Part shown: positions 18,212-27,146 of the stretch, piece after piece
Position numbering within the stretch: the first letter of the stretch is position 1
Layout: every line of letters begins with the position of its first letter
NCBI GenBank assembly: GCA_944800085.1
Contig: CALYLO010000001.1
Location: 1,513,001-1,577,000 of the forward strand
Length of the DNA stretch: 64,000 nucleotides
Direction: 5' to 3'
DNA from: Paenibacillus melissococcoides
Lineage (GTDB): Bacteria > Bacillota > Bacilli > Paenibacillales > Paenibacillaceae
Translations under genes and position numbers: made by a program
The notes under the pieces: generated by a model
Told to the model about the DNA's origin: nothing
What the model saw: the letters and a program-made list of their open reading frames with translations, nothing else
Databases searched by the model: none

Positions 18212-18833
18212 TTAGCGTGTATTTCGCCGCCTGATCTCTGCCAACTTTTTTGCGAGGGCGTTCTCCATTTCTAAATACTCATTTCGTGCTTCCAGTTCTT
18301 TGATCCGAAGCTTAAATCGTTCATGATCATCTAACTTTTCCACAGGCTTATTACGACCGCGATGGTCCTTGAGGGCTTAAGTCATTCGCGATCGTATATT
18401 GCGCGATTTCAATACGTTCTTCAAAAGTGGTTTTACGTCCTTTGTTCATTTGGGATTGTCCTTTTCCTTTACGAGTAGGTTTCATTTCTATCCCATTAGT
18501 ATAGTTGGAAATCCATCTCGTCAAAACACTAATGCTCGAAATATGATACTTCTTTGTCGCCTCTCGTATGGAATGATTACTGGATAGTACATCCTTGATT
18601 GCAGCCCGTTTCAGTTCCTCTGAGTAGACTTTACATCCTCTGGATTCTTTTAATCCTTCATAACCGTCCGCTTTATACTCCCTTATCCAATCTGTAACCG
18701 TGTGCCTGTCTACCCCCAGCTGTTTCGGCTCATAACTTGGGTTTGTTTCATTCTGAAGGCATCGCTTTACGACACGTAACTTTACCTCTAAAGAAATTGG
18801 ACTCCTTTTGGACATCATAAAAACTCCCATCAT
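18212..18833 (-). pseudogene. IS3-family OrfA with internal deletion
   Basis: It starts MMGVFMMSKRSPISLEVKLR, with two helix-turn-helix regions. After IAQYTIANDLS the sequence jumps, out of frame, to LKDHRGRNKPVEKLDDHERF and the leucine-zipper part ending LAEIRRRNTR. About 25-30 codons seem to be missing at the joint near 18370. Confidence 0.75.
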
Positions 18834-19016
18834 TGTAGAAGTAGAAGTTTTTGTTTTTTCTACTGTCTACGATGATGGGAGCATATCAAGCCTTGGGCGG
18901 ACGGGAGCTTTCTTTTTTATGCGGGTGGTCCCGCAGCGCGAAGCAGGAATATCCGGTCATCATGCAGGAAATAATTGAATTGAAAATTATAAAAATCTGG
19001 AAAAAGGGGTCGCTGC

Positions 19017-19415
19017 ATGAATTGGTCTGCATGGTCGATAGATCGAGTTCTCATTTTGTTTGTCAGTCTGGCGTTTCTCTTGATGAGCGTCCAGGTGACC
19101 ATGTTTCATTATCGCCAAAATTTTCACCACAAAGCGATGTGGGTGCCCGTTTTTCTCTCTCCCCTCTTTTTCATTGCCGGGATCGTGTTAACCTGGTATA
19201 ACCAGGCCTGGCTTGCCGTTCTGTTCCAGGTGCTGATGTGGCTCGGCTTGATATCCGGACTGATCGGCTTTTATTTTCATTTTCGGGGAGTCGGGGTTCG
19301 GGTCGGGGGATGGGCCTTGCGCAACTTTTTGATTGGTCCGCCCGTCATTCTGCCCCTGATGTTCTCCGCGTTAAGCACGCTCGGATTGATTGCGATGTAT
19401 TGGAAGGTGGGGTGA
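19017..19415 (+). CDS. Four-helix membrane protein, unknown function
   Basis: The 132-residue protein has four hydrophobic helices (about 10-29, 42-60, 64-85 and 105-128). It starts MNWSAWSIDRVLILFVSLAF. An AAAAAGGGG site precedes the ATG. It lies three bases before a gluconate-dehydrogenase-like subunit gene, so it is probably cotranscribed. It might anchor or accompany the dehydrogenase, but no haem ligands or known family signature are evident. Confidence 0.75.
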   Translation: MNWSAWSIDRVLILFVSLAFLLMSVQVTMFHYRQNFHHKAMWVPVFLSPLFFIAGIVLTWYNQAWLAVLFQVLMWLGLISGLIGFYFHFRGVGVRVGGWALRNFLIGPPVILPLMFSALSTLGLIAMYWKVG

Positions 19416-19418
19416 GCG

Positions 19419-20015
19419 ATGGCACGGAACAGTCATTATCCGTCTTTTGATGTGATGAAGGAACGGCATGAATGGGATGACCATACGCAGACCATCGTGA
19501 TGTCTCGCGTCAAGCCGAACAATGCTCTGCACTTTTTTACGCCGCCTGAGGCCGGCCTGATCCGGCGAATCGCCTCGCTGCTCGTAGACGATGAGACGCC
19601 GGAAGCGCTTGATTTCGTGCTGATCCACATCGACCGCACGCTGCACCGCTCTCCAGGGGAGAGCCAGCGCAAGGCGGGCGTTCCCGAAGCGCCGAAGCTG
19701 CTTCGGACGGGACTCCACGCACTGGAGCAAGCGGCCCAAGCCTTGCACTCTTCTTTTTTTGCGGACCTGGACGCGGACGTCCAGAGGCAATATTTGCAGG
19801 ACATGAGCCAATCCGCCGCCAAGCCGAAAAAAGCATGGACCGGCATACCGCAAGCCGAGCTGTTCAGGAAGCTGTTGAATCTGACGGTCGAAGCGTACTG
19901 TTCTCACCCGAAGGTATGGTCCGACATCGGATACGCCGGTCCGGCCTATCCGCGGGGATATGTCCGCACGCAGATGGGACAATTGGATCCATGGGAGGCT
20001 CAGCCGGAACAATGA
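19419..20015 (+). CDS. Gluconate 2-dehydrogenase subunit 3 family protein
   Basis: A 198-residue protein with the family pattern: FFTPPEAGLIRRIASLLVDD near residues 40-59, HIDRTLH, and a C-terminal GIPQAELFRKLLNLTVEAYC followed by WSDIGYAGPAYPRGY. Subunit 3 proteins escort or support the FAD subunit encoded next. No twin-arginine signal is seen, unlike some Gram-negative relatives. The stop TGA overlaps the ATG of the GMC oxidoreductase gene. Confidence 0.85.
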   Translation: MARNSHYPSFDVMKERHEWDDHTQTIVMSRVKPNNALHFFTPPEAGLIRRIASLLVDDETPEALDFVLIHIDRTLHRSPGESQRKAGVPEAPKLLRTGLHALEQAAQALHSSFFADLDADVQRQYLQDMSQSAAKPKKAWTGIPQAELFRKLLNLTVEAYCSHPKVWSDIGYAGPAYPRGYVRTQMGQLDPWEAQPEQ

Positions 20016-21586
20016 TGAACCGAAAATACGCGAACGAAGAAGTGGATGTCGTCATCGTGGGCGCGGGCGCCGCGGGCGGCGTGCTGGCCAAAGAATTAAG
20101 CGAAGCGGGGATGAGCGTGGTTGTCCTCGAGGCCGGGCCGTTCCGCGATCCGCAGAAGGATTTTGCGAGCGATGAGCTTGCGATGAGGAATCTGGGGTGG
20201 CAGGATACCCGGATCGTGGACGGGAAGGACCCTTTGACGATGGGGCATAACAATTCAGGCCGCGGGGTGGGTGGCGGAACCGTTCACTTTACGGCGGTGT
20301 TTTTGCGGTTCCACGAAGCGGATTTCAGAGCAAGGACACTGGATGGCGTCGCGGAGGATTGGCCGATCGGCTATAGCGATCTGGAAAGGTACTATGCAAG
20401 AAATGAAAAAGAAATTGCCGTATCCGGACCGAAGCATTTCCCGTGGGGCAACTACCATGGACCATATCCATACCCGGAGAGGGAGCCGCTCAGCCCGAAC
20501 GCATACATGTTCATGAACGGCTGCGACAAGCTCGGCATCCGCTCCTCCGTCGCTCCGCTCGCAATTCTGTCCGCGCCGTTCGAGGGCCGTCCGCCTTGCA
20601 TCAACCGGGGCTTCTGCAATCAAGGCTGCATGCCGGACGCCAAGTTCAGCACGCTCATCGTCCATATTCCGAAAGCGATCCAGGCCGGCGCCGAGGTATT
20701 GGCGAACTGCATGGTAACCCGGGTCATCATGGGCTCTGACGGGAAGGCGAAGGGAGTCGCTTTCATTCATGAAGGGAAATCGTATGAGCAAAAAGCGAAG
20801 CTCGTCATCTTATCCGCCTACGTGGTCGAGACGCCGCGTCTTCTGCTCAACTCGGCGACCGCGCAATTCCCCGACGGGCTGGCGAATAGCAGCGGCTGGG
20901 TCGGGAGGGCCGTCATGGTCCACAGCAGCCACGATGTCTATGCCAAATTCGACACTGAAATCAGACTGTATAAAGGCACTCCGGTGCTGGCTACGACCCA
21001 GGATTTCTACCAGACCGATCCGAATAATAATTTCGTGCGCGGGTATACCCTTCATGCTCACGGGGCACGGCCGGTCGAGTTCGCAAGCGGAATCTCGAAG
21101 GCCGAGGGAGGACCGGTATGGGGGGAACGGTTAAGGGAGACGCTGCTCGATTACAATTATTATGGAAGAGTCACGTTAGTCGGCGAGGTGCTGCCCCATC
21201 CGGAGAACCGGGTAACGTTAGCGGAGGAAAAAGACGAGTACGGCTTGCCCCGCGCCACAGTCACCTTCAGTTACGGCGATAACGATCGGAAGCTTATCGA
21301 CCATGCGGTCGCGAACATGAAGGCGATTCTCGATGCCGCGGGCGGCAAGGTTGAATTCGTCATTCCGGATAGCGCCCATATGATGGGGGGCTGCCGCATG
21401 GGGAATGATCCGGAGAGCTCGGTGGTCAATTCCTATGGACAAACCCATGACATTCCCAATCTGTTCGTCTGTGACGCGAGCATCTTTGTCACGTCCGGTG
21501 CCGGCAACCCGACGAACACGGTCATGTCATTGGCGCTCCGAACAGCCGATTACATTAAGGAAAAGGCAAAGAAGCTGGAGTTGTGA
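20012..21586 (+). CDS. GMC-family FAD oxidoreductase (gluconate 2-dehydrogenase-like large subunit)
   Basis: A protein of about 524 residues. The FAD-binding GAGAAGGVLAKELSEAG lies at the N-terminus (near residues 16-32), NSGRGVGGGTVHFTA follows, and the C-terminal active-site region contains HMMGGCRMG and GNPTNTVMSLALRTADYI. It should oxidise a sugar or sugar acid and pass electrons to a membrane carrier. Two ATG codons (20012, 20015) overlap the previous stop, with GGAGG about 13 bases upstream. No cytochrome c subunit gene follows, so the electron acceptor is unknown. Confidence 0.9.
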   Translation: MMNRKYANEEVDVVIVGAGAAGGVLAKELSEAGMSVVVLEAGPFRDPQKDFASDELAMRNLGWQDTRIVDGKDPLTMGHNNSGRGVGGGTVHFTAVFLRFHEADFRARTLDGVAEDWPIGYSDLERYYARNEKEIAVSGPKHFPWGNYHGPYPYPEREPLSPNAYMFMNGCDKLGIRSSVAPLAILSAPFEGRPPCINRGFCNQGCMPDAKFSTLIVHIPKAIQAGAEVLANCMVTRVIMGSDGKAKGVAFIHEGKSYEQKAKLVILSAYVVETPRLLLNSATAQFPDGLANSSGWVGRAVMVHSSHDVYAKFDTEIRLYKGTPVLATTQDFYQTDPNNNFVRGYTLHAHGARPVEFASGISKAEGGPVWGERLRETLLDYNYYGRVTLVGEVLPHPENRVTLAEEKDEYGLPRATVTFSYGDNDRKLIDHAVANMKAILDAAGGKVEFVIPDSAHMMGGCRMGNDPESSVVNSYGQTHDIPNLFVCDASIFVTSGAGNPTNTVMSLALRTADYIKEKAKKLEL

Positions 21587-21592
21587 CATCCT

Positions 21593-21622
21593 AACCCCTT
21601 TCGCGGCACTGCGGAAGGGGTT
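21593..21622 (+). terminator. Hairpin after the GMC oxidoreductase gene
   Basis: AACCCCTTTCGC pairs with GCGGAAGGGGTT. The stem is strong but no T run follows, so it may be a weak or bidirectional terminator. Confidence 0.5.
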
Positions 21623-21790
21623 GCTGCTGTGTTTATGGGCTGGCCCTGGGGAAATCAATCGGTAGTTTTCCCCAGCTTCCTTAGTTCCCGAGACGGATCG
21701 AAAACAAGACTAGACTTGGTATGATTTAAAGATAGGCCAAAAGACTTCCATAAAAAGGCGGTTCGAACATGTATAGTCGTATCTCAACGG

Positions 21791-21973
21791 CTGAGTCCCG
21801 TTCCTTCCGGCGTAATTCGGCAGGCCGAGCAAGACATGCGGGCCGCTTTTCCCGACGGGTATAGCCGCTTCCTGCAACAATACGGCGAAGGGGGAGCACT
21901 GATCCATGATGCATACGGAACGGGAAATTACGGCCAGCATTATCCGCCTGCTGCGGCTAACGTCCATCTATGA
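21791..21973 (+). pseudogene. SMI1/KNR4-like fragment
   Basis: This open stretch has no usable start. It encodes PSGVIRQAEQDMRAAFPDGY then SRFLQQYGEGGALI, resembling the start of SUKH/SMI1 domains (acidic helix, then P..Y..FL..YG.GG). It ends after 60 codons. The match is short and could be fortuitous. Confidence 0.25.
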
Positions 21974-22196
21974 TGACTCCTATGAGAAAATGGTGACACA
22001 GCCTTTTCAACAAGACGATCTCGGCGATCTCAGCCCCTGCGTGCGCATTCGAGAGCATGCGTATGAGCTGGTCATGTATGAACGAGGCGTGCAGATGCTA
22101 AGCAAAACGACCAAAAATGTGGATGATGTAGATTTAGCCATAGCTTTAGAGATGTTATTTCGTCCGATATTTCGTGAAACAGATAACGCAAGATAG
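21909..22196 (+). CDS. Small hypothetical protein
   Basis: A helical 95-residue product starting MHTEREITASIIRLLRLTSI. A GAAGGGGGA site lies ahead of two adjacent ATG codons (21906 and 21909). The middle contains RIREHAYELVMYERGVQML and the end AIALEMLFRPIFRETDNAR. No family is recognised. It lies 13 bases before the broken esterase gene and overlaps the SMI1-like fragment in another frame. Confidence 0.45.
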   Translation: MHTEREITASIIRLLRLTSIYDDSYEKMVTQPFQQDDLGDLSPCVRIREHAYELVMYERGVQMLSKTTKNVDDVDLAIALEMLFRPIFRETDNAR

Positions 22197-22209
22197 GTGG
22201 GAAATTGTA

Positions 22210-23329
22210 ATGGAAAAGAAGATGATGATGGTGAACTGTGAACAAGGCGAGTTAGTCGGAATCGAGGGAAATAAGGTGTTCGCCTTTTATAATATTCCAT
22301 ATGGTGCTGATCAAGGAAGATTTATGCCCGTTGGAGAACCCGTTGCATGGAGCGGTCCAAGAGATGCGGCCACGCCGGGATCCGTGTTTCCCCAATCCCA
22401 AGCCGGCTGGCGGCTGTTGTGGGTTCCAAAGAAGAACGGAATCAAAAGGAGGATTCCTTCACTTTAAACATATGGTACTAGTGAAAAACGGCCCGTTGTG
22501 TTGTGGATTCATGGCGGAGGGTGGTTGTCAGGCGGCGGTTCCCTGCTTTGGTATAACGGAAGCGACTTGGCTTCACGGGGAGATGTCGTCGTTGTTACCG
22601 TCAATTACCGGTTAGGGGCTCTAGGAAATCTATTCTTGCCCGGCATATCGGAGGGCAACCTTGGACTCAAAGATTTAATCGCTGCATTGCATTGGGTAAG
22701 GAAAAACATTGCGTTTTTTGGCGGCGACCCTGACCAACTCACGATCGCCGGACAATCGGCTGGCGCGTGGTATGCCGTGGCCTTAATGGCATGTTGAAGA
22801 AGTGAAAGGCATGTTTAAGCGCACCGCATTATTTAGTTTTCCGGGCGGCATACAAGCGCTAACGAAACACGATTCACTGGAATTGTCTCATTTGCTACTG
22901 GAAAATCTGGGAGCCTTTTTGCATCGATCTGAATGTAGAGACAAGAGAACTACTTCGACCTGGTAGAGGTATTTTCGAATGCACTCTTTACTGATCCAAC
23001 CTATGAGTTCATGGCCTCTTTCCATGATACCGGCAGTCACACTTATGTATTCCAGTTCAATTATCCATCACTGGCCCCTTATTTGTTAGGTTGCCATTGC
23101 ATTGAATTGCCGTTTGTATTCGGAAATTTCGAGAAATGGGACAATGCCCCGATGCTAGAAAATATGAGCATGGAAGAAGCGCGGCATTTGTCGGACCAAA
23201 TTCAAGGGTATTTTCTCGGTTATATTAAAAATGGCATTCCTGAACATGAAGGCAGTATCGATTGGCCGATATAAGAAAAAAGCCATCGAAACGTTCTTAT
23301 CTTTGATAAAACATGGGAAAGAAAAGTAA
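22210..23329 (+). pseudogene. Type B carboxylesterase gene, broken
   Basis: Pieces of one alpha/beta-hydrolase lie in different frames. They are IEGNKVFAFYNIPYG at the start, the oxyanion motif WIHGGGWLSGGG (22500-22540), VVVTVNYRLGALGN, the nucleophile elbow GQSAGAWYA (22750), then MFKRTALFSFPGG and, near 23090, HCIELPFVFGNF with the histidine region. At least three frameshifts or stops and missing segments (about 1.1 kb instead of about 1.45 kb) show it is dead. Confidence 0.8.
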
Positions 23330-23493
23330 TCAGCGCGCCCGATTCTTCCATGATTTCGGTTTGATCGGAGAGGCTGTGCAGAAAAATGCCGTTACGCCCT
23401 GGATTAGAGGGCTGATGAATGATTATATGGAAGGAACTTTTCCGATTTCTTCAAGAGAAGACATGGACGGAACGGATGAATAGGGATAGCAGA

Positions 23494-23905
23494 ATGAACC
23501 AAGAGTACGCAGCTTTTTTTCTTTTTGAAACCGTTGTGCGTTAAACTAATATTTGTTAATCTGGAATTACAGCCTGAGCAGCGGTTGCACGACAAGGAGT
23601 TGGCCGAAATAGTCGGAATTAGCCGCACTCCGGTACGGGAGGCATTGAAGCGTCTTGAGGATGAAGGACTTATTGAGTCGATTTCGGGTTCAGTTACTTG
23701 CGTTGCGCCATTACATCTGGAGGAGGCGAAGCATGCATTTCCGGTGGCAGCCGCTTTACATGCTTTGGCTTCTCGTTTGGCGGTTCCGTTAATCCAAGAG
23801 TCCGATATAGAAGAATTGGAATTCACCCATAAGGCTTTACTTGCGGCTAAAAGCAGCAGCCCGTCTTGTGGAACAGAACTGGTTAAGTCTTGGGGAGAGA
23901 TACTC
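23494..23905 (+). pseudogene. GntR-family regulator fragment
   Basis: The winged helix is clear: LELQPEQRLHDKELAEIVGI then SRTPVREALKRLEDEGLIES. The start region is interrupted by stops between 23494 and 23550, and the ligand domain ends early after THKALLAAKS. It lies just before the transporter gene at 23910. Confidence 0.65.
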
Positions 23906-23909
23906 ATTT

Positions 23910-24902
23910 ATGAAACAGATTGAAGCAGGTAAACTGCGTCCTATTTTGTTAGGGATTTGTGCGGCTTTCTTTTTTGCGTTTACCTTTATACTGAATCGTG
24001 CCATGGAACTATCAGGCGGAAGCTGGGTATGGAGCGTTTCGCTGCGATTTATATTTATGGTTCCATTCCTGCTGCTTATTGTGGTGAGCAGGAAGAAGCT
24101 GCGGCCGTTATGGCAAGTGATGAGAGAAAATCCTGGGACATGGTTTTTGTGGAGCTTTGTCGGGTTTGGCCTCTTCTATGCTCCCTTATGCTTTGCGGCC
24201 GCGCATGCGCCGGGATGGATGATTGCCGGGACTTGGCAAATGACGATCATATCAGGTTCTTTATTGGCTCCGCTGTTCACAGAGACCATTCAAACACCAG
24301 ATGGACTTCTGAAAAAAAGAAGCAAAATCCCGATCAAAGGGTTGGTTATGTCCCTTGTCATTCTTCTTGGCATTATGCTTATGCAGGTGGAGCAAGCCCA
24401 ATATCTTGCGGCAAAAGATATTTTATTGGGAATTATACCTGTAGTCGTCGCTTCATTTGCTTATCCGCTCGGCAACCGCAAAATGATGGAGATATGCGGA
24501 GAGCGTGTGGATGCTTATCAGCGGGTACTCGGAATGACCTTGGCCAGCCTGCCATTCTGGTTTTTACTGTCCTTGTATGGTTTTGTTGTGGAGGGAGCGC
24601 CAAGCAAAGAACAAACGATACAATCTGTACTTGTCGCTGTTTTCTCAGGGGTCATCGCGACGGTATTATTTTTCCAAGCTACTGATATGGTCAGAGGGGA
24701 TATGCCAAAGCTGGCCGCTGTGGAAGCGACTCAATCGATGGAAGTGCTTTTTGCCGTAATCGGAGAAATCGTGTTATTGGCTTCTCCGCTTCCTACTATT
24801 ATATCTTGGTGCGGGATGTTCATCATCATGCTGGGAATGATATTACATAGTTATGTGTCACATAAGGATGGAAGGACACGCATTCAAGATGTAAGTGGCT
24901 AA
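23910..24902 (+). CDS. DMT-superfamily (EmrE/EamA-type) multidrug transporter
   Basis: The 330-residue protein has ten hydrophobic helices and begins MKQIEAGKLRPILLGICAAF. The family is the long 'multidrug resistance efflux' branch, with FILNRAMELSGGSWVWSVSL in the first repeat and GVIATVLFFQATDMVRGD in the second. I chose the ATG at 23910, preceded by GGGGAGAG; the frame is open further upstream but would read into the GntR remnant. It is exported-substrate type by family; the compound is unknown. The sequence appears intact. Confidence 0.85.
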   Translation: MKQIEAGKLRPILLGICAAFFFAFTFILNRAMELSGGSWVWSVSLRFIFMVPFLLLIVVSRKKLRPLWQVMRENPGTWFLWSFVGFGLFYAPLCFAAAHAPGWMIAGTWQMTIISGSLLAPLFTETIQTPDGLLKKRSKIPIKGLVMSLVILLGIMLMQVEQAQYLAAKDILLGIIPVVVASFAYPLGNRKMMEICGERVDAYQRVLGMTLASLPFWFLLSLYGFVVEGAPSKEQTIQSVLVAVFSGVIATVLFFQATDMVRGDMPKLAAVEATQSMEVLFAVIGEIVLLASPLPTIISWCGMFIIMLGMILHSYVSHKDGRTRIQDVSG

Positions 24903-25020
24903 ATAAAAGGGGACTGTCCCATAGACAGCGCACAAGGAGGATGCGGGCAAGAATGCGGGGCAAGACGGGACAACAGAGATTATAACGGCGGGCAAAGCGG
25001 CGAAAGAGGGAACAGGCAGT

Positions 25021-25089
25021 GAAATCCTGCGTGAATGCAGCAATTTACGCTAATTGAGTCGCAATTTGATGAGATTCCTGCAAAAGTAC
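25021..25089 (+). repeat. Dispersed repeat copy 4, left half (split by IS4)
   Basis: AATCCTGCGTGAATGCAGCAA through GAGATTCCTGCAAAAGTAC matches copy 1 at 103-172. It stops exactly at the IS4 terminus and continues at 26602. The last nine bases CAAAAGTAC are the left target-site copy. Confidence 0.8.
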
Positions 25090-25180
25090 CACTAGCGTTG
25101 CATCAATCTTTTTACGAAAATTTCTATCCCATAAGTCTCTATATTTGTAACTTATTGAACTATATTCATGGACAAAAATA

Positions 25181-25257
25181 AAGAAATCTCCTATTGTTGA
25201 GTTACCCTAACGTTATCCATAAAACGCCTCAACAAAGGAGATTTCTTATGGATAACG
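25181..25257 (+). promoter_or_regulatory. Hairpins masking the IS4 transposase start
   Basis: AAGAAATCTCC (25181-25191) can pair with GGAGATTTCTT (25237-25247), covering the ribosome binding site. CGTTATCCAT (25211-25220) can pair with ATGGATAACG (25248-25257), covering the start codon. Such structures reduce translation of read-through transcripts in many IS elements. Confidence 0.65.
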
Positions 25258-26438
25258 TACCGAATCATAACGTCATTTGTCAATGCCTAAAATGGTTACA
25301 TGTCCATTCTACTCGACACGAGTCATTGGATTACCGGGCCCAAAAGCTGTTTGTCGGCTCTTCGACACTCTTATTTGTAGAGGCACAGCTTCAGCAACGA
25401 GACTCATACAAAGTCATGTCAGAGCATGTAGCGGCTAATCCTGAATTTCAAGATCTTCTGGGTCTCAAGAGCATAAGCGCTTCTCAACTATCGCGGAAGC
25501 TGAAACGGCTGCCTATGGAGTATCTTCAGACGCTCTTTTTCTCGCTCATTGATCGAATCAAGCAACTTACAAAAGGGAAACGCGGCATTACGCCTGGTAT
25601 TGGGAAACTCAAGCTAATCGATTCATCGGGAATTACACTACCTCCCATTCTCGCGAAATGGTCCTATTGTTCCAAAAGTAGCCATGGCGTGAAGATGCAC
25701 ACCTCCTTGGTCGTTGCGGACTCCAAAACGATGTATCCAGACAAGATCGTCGCTTCAACCAAAGATGTAGCCGATCATGAAGTCGTGTTGGAATTTACAG
25801 TGGATAAAGATGCGACCTACGTGATGGACCGAGGATACCAGGTATACGACCATTTTCAGAAATGGGTAGAGGATAAGATTAAATTTGTTTGCCGCGTCAA
25901 GCAAAAGAGCCGGTTAACGATCATCAGAAAAAGAGACCTCCCCAAAAGGCAGAATGGGTTTATCCTTGATGCTGATGTGACGATGCCGGAGCTGCCAGCG
26001 GTTCTGCGTTTGATTGAGTTTAAGGATGACCAAGGGCGTACCTATCGAATTGTAACGAATCGATTTGACTTATCCGCACATCAAATTGCCGAGATTTATC
26101 GAAATCGCTGGCATATTGAGTTGTTTTTTAAATGGGTCAAGCAGCATATTCGATTGGTAAAACCCCACGGTTATACGGCCGAAGCGATTTGGAACCAAAT
26201 GTATATTGCTTTAATCGCGTATGCTCTCTGTTTGCTGATTAAATTAACACTGGACTGTAAAAAGTCGACATGGGACCTCCTCCAGTTGATTCGCATCTAT
26301 GCGGAAAAACCATGGGAAAATTTGATCGCTGCACTCAACCGCAAGCCGACTCGAACATCTAGAGGTCGACCAAAGCGAAATGGGAGACGTCCGAAAAAGG
26401 CAACAAAGTCGATGAAACCGAGACTGATTGTGACGTAA
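25248..26438 (+). CDS. IS4-family transposase, copy A
   Basis: The protein is about 396 residues from the ATG at 25248, which follows AAAGGAG. The DDE residues lie in KLIDSSGI, YVMDRGYQ and HIELFFKWVK. The last includes the exact Y-(2)-R-(3)-E-(6)-K signature of the IS4 family (YRNRWHIELFFKWVK). A basic C-terminus (KATKSMKPRLIVT) ends the protein. The gene is intact and its translation is identical to copy B. Confidence 0.95.
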   Translation: MDNVPNHNVICQCLKWLHVHSTRHESLDYRAQKLFVGSSTLLFVEAQLQQRDSYKVMSEHVAANPEFQDLLGLKSISASQLSRKLKRLPMEYLQTLFFSLIDRIKQLTKGKRGITPGIGKLKLIDSSGITLPPILAKWSYCSKSSHGVKMHTSLVVADSKTMYPDKIVASTKDVADHEVVLEFTVDKDATYVMDRGYQVYDHFQKWVEDKIKFVCRVKQKSRLTIIRKRDLPKRQNGFILDADVTMPELPAVLRLIEFKDDQGRTYRIVTNRFDLSAHQIAEIYRNRWHIELFFKWVKQHIRLVKPHGYTAEAIWNQMYIALIAYALCLLIKLTLDCKKSTWDLLQLIRIYAEKPWENLIAALNRKPTRTSRGRPKRNGRRPKKATKSMKPRLIVT

Positions 26439-26601
26439 TGACAAACGAAAACGATTTTTACATATAATGGATAACGCGTAGGGTCTGTTTCCAGCTCGAC
26501 TTTTTTAGACTTAGCGCGGACATCGCAAATGTAAATATATATCATATATTGATGTTAATTGAAATTAGATTATGAACTAACCGCTCGATGCAACGCTAGT
26601 G

Positions 26602-26786
26602 CAATAGTACATTATTTTCGCTGATTTTTTCTTTTAATCCCTAGGCAGGGCTGAAATTCCTGCCGTTTTGCAGGAACTCCTGTAACGAGATAAACGTCAT
26701 AGGGGAAAACTGCATTTTTGCAGGTTTCGGCAAGGCGAGCATGAAGAAGTAAGAGGGCTGTCTCACCGCAGCTAGAAACTACTTTG
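26602..26786 (+). repeat. Dispersed repeat copy 4, right half
   Basis: It continues copy 4 after the IS: AATTCCTGCCGTTTTGCAGG, AAACGTCATAGGGGAAAACTGC, then GCTGTCTCACCGCAGCTAG. It aligns with 175-345 of copy 1. Confidence 0.8.
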
Positions 26787-26787
26787 A

Positions 26788-26844
26788 TATGCTCCCCTTA
26801 CACAGGTTTTATTATTTCACCTGTCTACCGTAGGGGAGCATATC
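26788..26844. mobile_element. Solo palindrome made of IS3-type ends
   Basis: GATATGCTCCCCT (26788-26800) and AGGGGAGCATATC (26832-26844) face each other over a short spacer. The end resembles the terminus of the IS3-family element at 18888 (TGATATGCTCCC). It may be a miniature derivative that lost all coding sequence. Confidence 0.5.
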
Positions 26845-27146
26845 CTTATGGGATAGCCCCTTTTTTATTGCACTGTGGAAGCAGGAATATCGCCATTCCC
26901 GCTATGTCAAACCAGGGAACAGGTTGAACATAGCTCTTTCTGCATCTTACGTTCGTTATCCCCATGACGCAGGTTGGACAAGTCCTCGTTTTCGTCTTGA
27001 ACCACGGTTCCCAGAACGAGCGGGTTGTAGGCATGAGTAGTGACGTCTGAAAGACGGGGATATTGGTCATAAGGAATCAACCTAGAACATCGATCGATCT
27101 CACCAGAAGGACGGGGATACTGGCCGTAAGGAGACGGGAAGGAATA
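26845..27146. other. Intergenic stretch with a short repeat
   Basis: No gene is recognisable. GACGGGGATATTGGTCATAAGGA near 27053 and GACGGGGATACTGGCCGTAAGGA near 27112 are a degenerate direct repeat 59-60 bases apart. The rest looks like decayed sequence. Confidence 0.4.

Larger units (their letters stand above)
17576..18888 (-). mobile_element. Degenerate IS3-family insertion sequence
   Basis: It contains orfA and orfB on the minus strand and ends at 18888 with an inverted-repeat end that reads TGATATGCTCCC inward. The left part of the element, with the last third of orfB and the other end, is missing, because it joins directly to the MFS gene. An internal deletion removed part of orfA. This copy cannot transpose by itself. 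Confidence 0.8.
25090..26601 (+). mobile_element. IS4-family insertion sequence, copy A (1512 bp)
   Basis: The terminal inverted repeat is CACTAGCGTTGCATC at both ends. Flanks CAAAAGTAC (25081-25089) and CAATAGTAC (26602-26610) are a 9-bp target duplication with one mismatch. Removing the IS and one flank rebuilds the dispersed repeat seen at 101-345. It has the same length as copy B at 58866-60377, with an identical transposase, in the opposite orientation. Confidence 0.9.

Noticed and set aside
27053..27134. Short direct repeat as a possible attachment site
   Set aside because: The two copies are degenerate, no integrase is near, and no matching copy was found at the other end of the island.
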